In this document: positions 52,518-61,758 of the stretch, in pieces | Position numbering within the stretch: the first letter of the stretch is position 1 | Layout of the letters: every line of letters begins with the position of its first letter | NCBI RefSeq assembly: GCF_020382885.2 | Contig: NC_058511.1 | Location: 16,668,504 to 16,732,503, forward strand | Source of the DNA: Scatophagus argus | Lineage: Eukaryota > Chordata > Actinopteri > Scatophagidae | Length of the DNA: 64,000 nt | Reading direction: 5' to 3' | Program-made: the position numbers and the translations under genes | The notes under the pieces: generated by a model | Database searches by the model: none | What the model saw: only the letters and a program-made list of their open reading frames with translations | Told to the model about the DNA's origin: nothing

Positions 52518-53452
52518 AATAAGAATATACATGGAGTTACATAGTGTACATGCAGTTTGTTCACATTAAGAATCTTAACTTCTTTGTTGTATGTGATGAG
52601 GTTTGTGTTACACCTGTGGTAATATTGCATTAATGCAAGCAAATGTATGTGTGCATCACAAATCAGTCTGTGCAGCCTTGTGAAGCTGCTCCTTGCAAGG
52701 ACTATTGCTTGTGGGCACAACAAGGTTGCAGAAAGCAGATCAAGGAATGAAAAGGCGTGACTTCCAGAGGCTCTGGAGTTTCACGTGCGATGTTCCTTGG
52801 ACAGGCTCCTGCTTTCCACGGTGGTGATGGTCTTGCTCTGTAGAAATCACCTTTCTTGAGGCAGGTAGAGAAAAACCTGACAGCCAGATATTGTTTGAAT
52901 CAGGGAAAGCTCTTCCTGTCAGACACTGTCGGCTGTTACAATCACCTCTGATTTTATTATAATATGCAATGCACACAATGCTTCAACAGCTTTGATCAGT
53001 TTCTGTCATAAATGAACATTTTCAAAACAATATGTATTTTTATTGTAATAATATAGCCACATAATGAGATCTCTGGTCTGGTTTAGTCTTTTATGTTCTG
53101 ATATCCCACATTGACTCTTCAATGTGCATCTTCATCGATCTGTTGTGTTTCAGTGAATTCAACTGCTCTTATTTATAAATGACATATAAAGCAAACTGCC
53201 CATTTCTTGTAAGTGATTTCTCTCATTGAAGTTCACTGCTGATGCTGAACAAGGAAAGCTTCAGAACTGTAATAAAATGTTTTAATATGCATGCAAATTT
53301 TCATGCATATTAAGACCCACAATGAGCGTATGGGTTCCCACAGATATTGTAAAGCAACTGAAGACTTAACTGTGCATGGTCTTCATAAAGTGGTAAAAAT
53401 TTTAAAGGTAGTTTATAAAGCCCATTACATACCATACATTTTTCCAAATTCA

Positions 53453-53850
53453 AGGATTCAAGGAACTTTATTGTCATACCAGCTCACATTCACATGTTTA
53501 TGGTACGAAATTAGGACTCAGGTCCCAGGAGCAGTAAGTGACTATAAAAATATTAAGTACGAATAGCATATAAGCTAAACGGAAAATAGAATATAAAAGA
53601 ATATAAAACTAAACATTTAAATAAGCTAAACCTTAAATAAGAAGCCGGTTTTAACATATAGCAGCCTAAGTATGCATGTGCAAGTGTGTACAGTATGAGG
53701 TAGTCCAGAAAGTAGTCCTTAATGTTGCACTTGTGAGTCCTTAGTATTGCACTTGTGAATATTGCACTTGTAGGTTAAAGTGTTTGTAATGGGGGGGGGA
53801 CTACAGGGCATGGCTGGAGTTCAGCAGCAAATGAAATACAGGTTACAATT
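53453..53850 (+). repeat. Dispersed fish repeat, longer copy
   Basis: Starts with the same 36 bases as 20341-20376 and continues through 'gtacgaaattaggactcagg' and repeats of the word TTGCACTTGT(G/A) (53725-53775) to 'ggcatggctggagttcagca'. It has no coding capacity. I recognise this arrangement from a common fish repeat but do not name the family. Confidence 0.6.
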
Positions 53851-54463
53851 AGGGGGCAGTGTTAGCAGGTTTTAAAGCTGCAGGAGAAAATAAAATCATG
53901 TTTGACCAGTTCAGCAGAGATATATTAATGTTCACCAAGTGCTCCAACGAAAAACAAGCAAACAAAGTTTGCCTGTTGAAAAATATTCATATACACATCT
54001 ATTCATTTGTGTAGTGCAGCATTTTATAAAACCTGCCCTCAGAGTAAAGATACTCTGGCATGTGCGTCTCCAGCAGCCAATGCAGGATTAAAGGATTAAA
54101 AGGATAATAGACAAATTTTATGTGCCATGAGTTACCAAATTGGAAGGGGAAGAAATTTTTCAGTTTGTTAAAAATGTTGTAAATTAGCGTTAATATGGCA
54201 CCTTGTTGGCGTATAGCTTGGGGTGCATTCAGATCCTCTTTAGCCCTGCAGCCCTCTCTTTCATTTGAGTGGAGCCAGTTCATTGGTACAGTGTAGGTGC
54301 CAGCGCAGAGCACTCTGGAGAAAAAGTTGAACCTAAACGAAGCTAAACTTTTGTCACAATGTGATGTCATCCTTGTGGATCACTTTGTCAAGACAAACAA
54401 AACAGTAATTATTTGTGTTGTAAAATCTTTTGTATTTTTGACTTAATCTCCACCACCTGCAGA

Positions 54464-54650
54464 GGTGGAAAGTAACTAAATACATTCACTCCACAACCAT
54501 ACTTAATTATTATGTCATGTTACTAATGCTTTACTTGAGTATTTCCACTTTCTGCTGCCTTATGTTTTTACAATTAAGTAGAAAATATTGTACTTTTTAT
54601 CAATTATTTGATAAATTACTAGTTACTTTCCAGGTTCTGATTAATATCAG
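54464..54650 (+). repeat. Dispersed fish repeat, second copy of the 14725/15366 family
   Basis: Begins 'gcagaggtggaaagtaacta' and runs through 'ctttacttgagtatttccac' and 'aaaatattgtactttttatc'. It is the same family into which the Tc1-like element at 14812 inserted. Confidence 0.65.
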
Positions 54651-55304
54651 TAATAATAATAATAATGATATCAGATCAATTCAAAATCTAAACAACAGCA
54701 CCTTAAACAACATGGCCCCACCAGAATAGCTGGTGTAAATCATGGCTGACTTAGGTCATACAGTTAAGCAACTGACTGCAGTTTAACTGGTTCACATCTG
54801 GCCAATGACCCTTTGATTCAAGTTAAACTCCATATTTTTTTTTTTCAAATACTAAAATAACCTCAGTAAAATCCTTGAAATTTTAGCCAAACATGCTTCT
54901 GCCAGTGAATTCCTCTGTTATGCGTGTCAGAAAGATTTATTACAGACCTCTGCAGGAAAATATCCAGCCTGTAACTCAACACAGTTATCCCAGCTGATTC
55001 CTTAATTTTAGCTGTCAGAGACTTTACGTGAATGCCTCCACAGACTGAATTTTATAAACCACAGCCTGCCAATAGGATTCAGGCTGCGCTGTCTCTGGGA
55101 GTGGAAGCCTGAGCTGATCAACACCTCAGAGGGAGGTTTCAGCGTGTTCAGGCAAGACACATTGCCTCACTTTGCATTTTCTTCATCCGTATTCTGGAAA
55201 GAAATCTCAGAACACCTCTAATTGCCACAAGTGCCTGACATTTTGAAGTGTACTCTCGTCTTATCTCCACAATGGCTCATTAATAGAAGTTTAACTGAAG
55301 TTAA

Positions 55305-58300
55305 ATGAGAATGCAGGACAAGGCCAACGCAGATTCAGAAAAGAGATCAGTGGGAGAGATCAGTGATCAACATCATCTGCAGTCTCAAGGTACTGTGACA
55401 ACAAATACTGTCTTCTGCTCATAGCTAATACAGATCAACTGAGAGGTAATGTGTTAAATCACCGTATATACAACAAAAACTTTGCTATACTTTTGAAAAG
55501 AGGAAAAACACTTTGCAAGACAAAATCATTTCTTTTTCTTTTTCTACCTTCTACCATTTTCCATGTGGGTGTACTTTGATTGCCCAATCACTTATTCACT
55601 TGATGATTTGCTTCTAAAATTCTCACTAGTATCATGTTTTGAATGTAAGACAAAGGAATGCAAAGAAGATTAAAAATGCAGGTTAGCTCATCTCACTCCT
55701 TTATATTCTTTAGTCTTTTGGGGATCAACATACTGTATATGTGCCATTTTTCAAAATTCTATCAGACGCTTCCTGCTTATCATATCCAACACAAAACCTC
55801 CCATGTGCTATTCAGTTAAAGCAGGCTGTTTGAAAACAGTGTTCAACTGAAAGACTGCAGTATTTTCAGTGCCAAGTCCCTGCTTTCTCTTCCCCAGGCG
55901 AGAGGAAAGCAGTGCAGACGAGAACGTTCACCAGGTGGATGAATGTGTTTCTGCAGAGAGTAAGGCACAAATCAATACGGTTGTCAGTAACACGTTTCTT
56001 TTATGCTTTAGCTCATGAATACAATCACATATAAAGTTTGCGATTTGTTATTTTCAGAGTGATCCTCCAGTTGCAGTGCGAGACCTGTTCACAGACATTC
56101 AGGATGGCAGAATACTGATGGCTTTGCTGGAGCAGCTGTCTGGGTGCAAACTAGTGAGTCAAGCTATACACCGGAACAATCTGATGTCACCAAAATGAAA
56201 ATAGGCTATTATACAATACTGCTGAGTTATTTAATGTGGTTCAGACTCATTTCACGAAGCTAGTTAGCTTAGCTTAGTGCAAAGACTGTGGACAAGGAAT
56301 AACAGCCAGTCTGGCTCTGTTCAAAGCCAATAAAATCCACTGACGAGCACCTTTAAATCATGCTCAAGAAATAGCAAGAAATGTTAAATTCAGCAGAGCC
56401 AGAGTGGATGTTTCCCTGTTTCTTGTATTTATGCTAGACAAAGCTAACTGACTGCTGGCTGTATAGCTTCATAGCCTGGTTGCTGTAAATGCGAGTGGCA
56501 CCAGTCTTCTTGCCTGACTCTCAGCAAGAAAGCAAATAAGAACTGAACTTTTCGCTTTAACACAAATGTCTTGTGTTAGCTTTACAGGTACAGGTCGTCT
56601 CCGCACCGGATTTTCAGACTGAACAACATTTCTAAGGCCCTGGCTTTCCTTGATGATAGACATGTGGGTGTATTTACTTGTTAAAGGAATTTAGCAATAT
56701 TGTTTTGTCATGTAGTACGTTTACATCAGGAAAAACTTGATTGCCCTGCTGTCCTTCAGGTGAAGCTGCTAGGCATCGATGCCTCTAGTATTGCTGATGG
56801 CATCCCTTCTGTTGTTCTAAATCTTGTCTGGAACATCATCCTGTATTTCCAGGCACGTCTCCCCCCCCCATCATCCATCACTTCGCTGTCTTACTATATT
56901 TTCTTCCTGTTTTTTGTTCTTTGTTTCTGACATTACATACACTGCTCTTTTACTCCAATATAGGTAAAGCAAGTGACAGGAGGCCTTCAGAGGCATTTGT
57001 CTGCTAGCCTCTCCTCCTTATCAATGAACAGTTTCTCCTCCACCAGTGACCTCTCACCACAGTCAAATGACATTGGCAGCTATTCCTGCAACACCCTGCC
57101 AAGCAAAGGCAGAAAGGCTGCCAGGGAGCCAAAGTACCATGGGAAAGCAATCAAGACTCTGCTGCAGTGGGTCCAAAAATGCACATCAAAGTGAGTCTGA
57201 AAAGGATCCAAAAGCTTACAAAATAGCTTTTGTCAACATAAAACCACAATGAGCTAGGCTAAATGTATGAGCTGGTTGTGTTGAGGTCATGTTTTTCTAT
57301 TATGTATTTTTAAATTTGCAGGTTTGGGGTGGAGGTGCATGACTTTGGGAAGAGCTGGAGGTGTGGGCTGGCATTCCTAGCTTTGATTAAGGCCATAAAC
57401 CCAGCCTTAGTTGACCTGAGGGAGAGCCTTTCTAGAGAGCCAAGGGAAAACATCCAGGTGGCTTTCAAGATAGCCCATCACAGTTTGGATATACCTCCTC
57501 TGCTGGAGCCTGAAGGTAAAAACAAATTTCTTCATTTTCATCCACTTCTTACCTATAAATGAACAGCAAAGTTGTTGCTGTTGTGCCCATTTTATTGTAT
57601 CTTCATAGCTTTAACTGGCTCTCTAACATCAAGATGTTTTCCTCGGTAACTTTACCCTGCTAATGTGTGAAAAATCTTTCTGCAGATGTGACATGTACTT
57701 CACCTGACGAGCAGTCTATCATAACCTATGTGTCTATGTTCCTGGGACACCATGACACAGGCGTGGATGAGGTTAGTATGGCTTAGTAATTTGACATTGT
57801 TACTTTTTTGATTTCTTGATAGTTAGATGGAAATAATTATAGCGCTTTCATATCAGTGTGCTGAGGCTTCAATTAGGCCCCTCTTAATGAAATAATGTCA
57901 TACAGATGCATTCACAAACGCTGACTCAAAGATACTTCTTTCTGGTCATGTATTTGCAGAGATATCAGGCAACTAACACTCATAAATCACATTTTACAGG
58001 ATCGTACAAGTCGTATTGAAGTTCCTGAGATCCCAAATTTTGAATCATTTGATTCAGTTGGCTTTGGGGAGACCCTTGCTGATGACCCAGAAACACAAGC
58101 TTTGTTCAGCAGCCTGGAGAAGAGCAGTGAGCAGTTACTGTGGAAAAAGTGGGCCAGAAGACCCTCAGGGAGACCCCGTGTCACCTCACTTCACACAAGT
58201 GGAGCTTCTGGCCTCTCCTCCAGCAGCGGTGACATCTTTTCATCCTGTCGCAGCCAAAGCATCACTGAACAACCTGTGGGCAGTGCTGCCATATCACCAT

Positions 58301-60644
58301 TCAGCAAAAAGAAAAGCAGATCTTTAGGCATTTTAAAGCCACCCAGTCCACTGGATGTGGACATTGTTAGCCAGGAGATCAGGTCATGGATGGAGACACC
58401 ATCTGTAGATCAGGACTACAGCGAGCCGAGAAGGGGTGAAAGTCACTTTTCTTTGAGCTCTGAGGAAGGAATCTACAGTTTGTCAGCACTGGATTCAGAT
58501 GAGGAGGAGGCCTACAGCTACATCCTGGATCTGAATAAAGAGGTTTTTCAACCATATATTCAGCTCAAGAGACAAGTGCCAATGGTTGGAGAGGAAGAAG
58601 CAGAAGAAATATTCCTGAATGGATGGCAGACTGAAGAGTCAAAACATCAAGAATTATGTCAGATGTTAAATGGCACTGGATGTAAACGGAAAGAAGGCTC
58701 ACTTGCACAAAATGTTGAATCAGAAGTCAGGGCTCAGTCTGAGGTTCATGGGATGTCTGATTGGAATGAGAATGAAAGTAGTTTCAGTGAGATGGTAAAC
58801 AATGCAGCAGTGTTTGACATGGAGCCAGAAGAAGAAAGCAAAAGCAGACAGGGACGTGAGGAGGAAAGAGCTGTCAGAGGACAGAGTCATGATGATGGTG
58901 ATTACTGTGAGGAAGAGAGAAAGAAGGAAAAGACAGAAAATGGGAGAGTGGTTATTCATGGATACGATAAAACAGAGGCTCTGGTAGATGAAACCAAGAG
59001 AACAGCACTTTTTGAAGTGGATAGTTGGAAGAAAGAACTTGAGGAAAAAACTGAGAGAGGGCTTTTTGAAAAATGTGCACACAAAGAAGAGGAAGACAAT
59101 TTGATGGCATTTGAGGGGGGGCAGGACAGACAGTTAAAGGAAATAAAGGAGGAAGAGGATAGTATGAAGGAGGAAGACAGCGAAAATCAGCAAAGTATTG
59201 GGCAGGATGTATGTGAACTCAGAGGAGCTGGTGCAACTAGAATTAACCCTGAAGAAGAAAATGACAGGACTGTCAGCACCCCTAAAACGGAAGATGTGAC
59301 TTGTAAAGATGAAGACAAGGAAAAATGCACAGAGGAAGTCAAAATTGCGAAGGATTTTGAGGCGCTTGTAACAGTAGAGGAGAAGAACAGAGAGAGTAAG
59401 ATTAAGAGATGTGAAGTGACTGACAAGAAGGCAACAACAATAGACCCTACTGGCAAGACTGCTCCCAGAAATGACACTTGTGGAGGACTTAACATCCATA
59501 GTGCTCATACCAGGTTGACTCCTGCCCATAATGCAACTTCTCAGTCATTCAGGTAGGTCATGACATTTGTAATTTAAATAAATAGCACAAATACAATTGA
59601 CTGTTGGCCAATAACTTCACCGGAATTATACTAACTGTGCCAAGCCTTCACAACGAATGGTGGCAGTTTGACTACTCCACTTTTTTTAAGCAGAGGTTCT
59701 TCAATTCCACATTGAAGAAAACAGAAGCTTCTCAATTCTCGATGACAGTGGTAGATTTTGTTGGCTGAAATTACAACTGATGCTAGCAGATTTTATCAGC
59801 TGTGGCTAACTAGCGTAAATATGTGCGGCATGGCTACGTGATAATTCTAAAAGGCTAAAACTACACGTCCCAGGCAGGCCTCACCAGCTGTGAATCCAGA
59901 GAAGACAAGATAAATAAATAACTTTTTTGTATTGTCATGCAGAATAAATGAACCCTTGTATTACTGTGCAGTATTATACCTACTATATTATATCTATTCT
60001 AACATAAATCTTTATTTGGCATGCGTAACCTATGTAGTCTTGGCTGGATTTGCTGGAGTCTAAATTTCCCCTAACCAAACAAAGACCAGACAGAGTTCTG
60101 ATGGGTTTACATGGCATCTCGGTTGCATAGGGTGGATGCTAACAGCTGTTGTTTGTAATATAACATGTAACCGCACAAAGTAATGTAATTAACCAATTAA
60201 TTACATGCCCGTTGCCCTGAAACAACATTAGGTATAACTGTAGCTAGTACACTAGTTAGCAGGCTGTGCTACCTTTTGTGGGTAACACTGTTTTCTTCTT
60301 ACACTTGTGATTTTGGCTTTGTAAAGGATAAGAAAGGCACCACCCTTAAAACTATTGCTGGTCAATCGATGGTCAATTTATTTACAGACTACATACAGAT
60401 ATTATTTGGTTTCATTGCTTTAATCTGACTTTTGTTTCTTCATAAGAAATATGAATGTAAAGTGCCCTCCTTCTAGTCTGAATCTAACATGCTTGTGTTT
60501 TATCTGCTTTTCAACAGACAGGGAGGATTCATTCTTCAGTCTTTAGCAGTCCCTTGCAATGTAACCCCATTAGAGCTGGAAATGCTCTTGGCCCTGTGGA
60601 TTCTCCTCTATTGCTACTTCATCTTACCTCAGATAATCCTCTGA
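55305..60644 (+). CDS. clmn: Calmin, calponin-homology protein with C-terminal membrane anchor
   Basis: Calmin has tandem actin-binding-type CH domains and a single transmembrane tail, and in mammals is expressed in testis and neurons. Ten coding exons: 55305-55389, 55898-55959, 56058-56153, 56580-56663, 56760-56852, 56964-57190, 57322-57515, 57686-57771, 58000-59552, 60518-60644, phase-consistent, 868 residues (human about 1002). CH1 spans about residues 36-140 (TFTRWMNVFL, DIQDGRILMALLEQLSG, HRIFRLNNISKAL) and CH2 about 200-305 (LLQWVQKC, DFGKSWRCGLAFLALIKAI). A Ser-rich linker separates them. The large ninth exon encodes a Glu/Lys-rich, low-complexity region that is poorly conserved. The protein ends with the anchor LEMLLALWILLYCYFILP followed by QIIL. 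The fifth intron uses a GC donor. Neighbours glrx5 and a serpin agree with the human 14q32 order. Confidence 0.93.
56235..56490 (+). repeat. Dispersed percomorph repeat in clmn intron 3
   Basis: Contains 'agctagttagcttagcttag', 'gcaaagactgtggacaag', 'agtctggctctgttcaaag' and 'tgctagacaaagctaactga', the word order of a common fish repeat. Old, with approximate ends, between two clmn exons. Confidence 0.55.
56853..56963 (+). other. clmn: GC-AG intron of clmn
   Basis: The exon ends TTCCAG and the intron begins GCACGT. The next GT, four bases on, would shift the frame. Joining at GC keeps phase 0 with the following exon (Val-Lys-Gln-Val), which starts after TATAG. Calmin homologues have no insertion at this point. 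Confidence 0.75.
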
Positions 60645-61758
60645 GTCCCCCAGCAGTAAGATATGCTTATTAGCCCAGTTTCCATGAATGAGCCAAACAT
60701 GGACAGTTATGGCTGGGTTGACTCTTTATTTGTGTCACTAAATTTCCCTTAAGGCAGAATTTAATGATTATGTTTGCTTTTTGCTGCCAGCAGAAATTCC
60801 AAATGTCATTTGGACGATCAGATGAACACAAATTGCTTCTACTCTCATCATTACACATTTTTCAGCTACTTGCTCAACAATAAACATGATATGAGACATA
60901 ATTTATTTTGTGTTTTTGCTGAATGCATTTCCAAAATGCTCTGTTTATTTGATTTAGATTTCTTACAAAAAGCCTTTTACGATCAGTGGATGTCATCAAC
61001 CACATGGGGGCACTGCAGCATCACAACAGCAACTGTCTCATACAGCAGCCTCCTGCGTTTGCATTGCTTGCTGAGAATCCCATATGACCTGCTGTTTAAT
61101 TACAAGCTATATTGACATGGGGAGATTAAGCTGATAATATTTCACGAGCACTTTGACATTTCGTAGACTCTCGCTGTGCCACTTGTGGTCTAGAATGTAT
61201 ACAGTGTTATTGTTTTCATCTCAGATACTGTATGATAGTTGAAGCTCATAAACAATGCAGGCTTTTTTCCTGACATTTTGTGGCTTTGAGATAAAAATAA
61301 TAAACCACAGTCTTGTTGTGTGATATATTTCTTCAGTTTTTTTTACACTAGATAATCAGTCATGTAATTATTGCCATACACATTTTAGGCACACGTACTG
61401 TATGGTGTCTGTGATGGAACAGCAATGTGTGTACAGTGAAACTCAAGCAAGATCTAAGTATGCATTAGTTGCATAAGTGTTCAAAATCCATGTTTACCAG
61501 AACATGTATTAAAGGGCCATTGTCCTCACTGTCCACCACATACACACACATTCATTGCTGCTGAAATTCTAAGAAACTAAACATGCCGCCATTGTTTGCT
61601 TGGAGCTCAACCCATGGGTCAAAGGCTCAGCCCTGGAGATCGATATACTTTCAACACTACCGCCACCCCCGCACAAGAACAACACTTTCCCAAAGCTGGA
61701 GTTTGGCCGGTCTTATGTGAGCTCAACCTGCGGCACCTCTGAATCAGGCCAATCCAGG
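60645..61758. other. clmn 3'UTR and serpin upstream region
   Basis: Poly(A) signals AATAAA at 60889-60894 and 61309-61314 could end clmn. The serpin 5'UTR/promoter occupies the right part; an open frame runs in from 61600, but its extra residues do not resemble a secretory protein. No other feature was seen. Confidence 0.5.

Larger units (their letters stand above)
52518..55304. other. Intergenic region between prkrip1 and clmn
   Basis: Contains two dispersed repeats (53453-53850 and 54464-54650) and otherwise no recognisable gene. The last few hundred bases before 55305 should hold the clmn promoter and 5'UTR. Confidence 0.55.
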
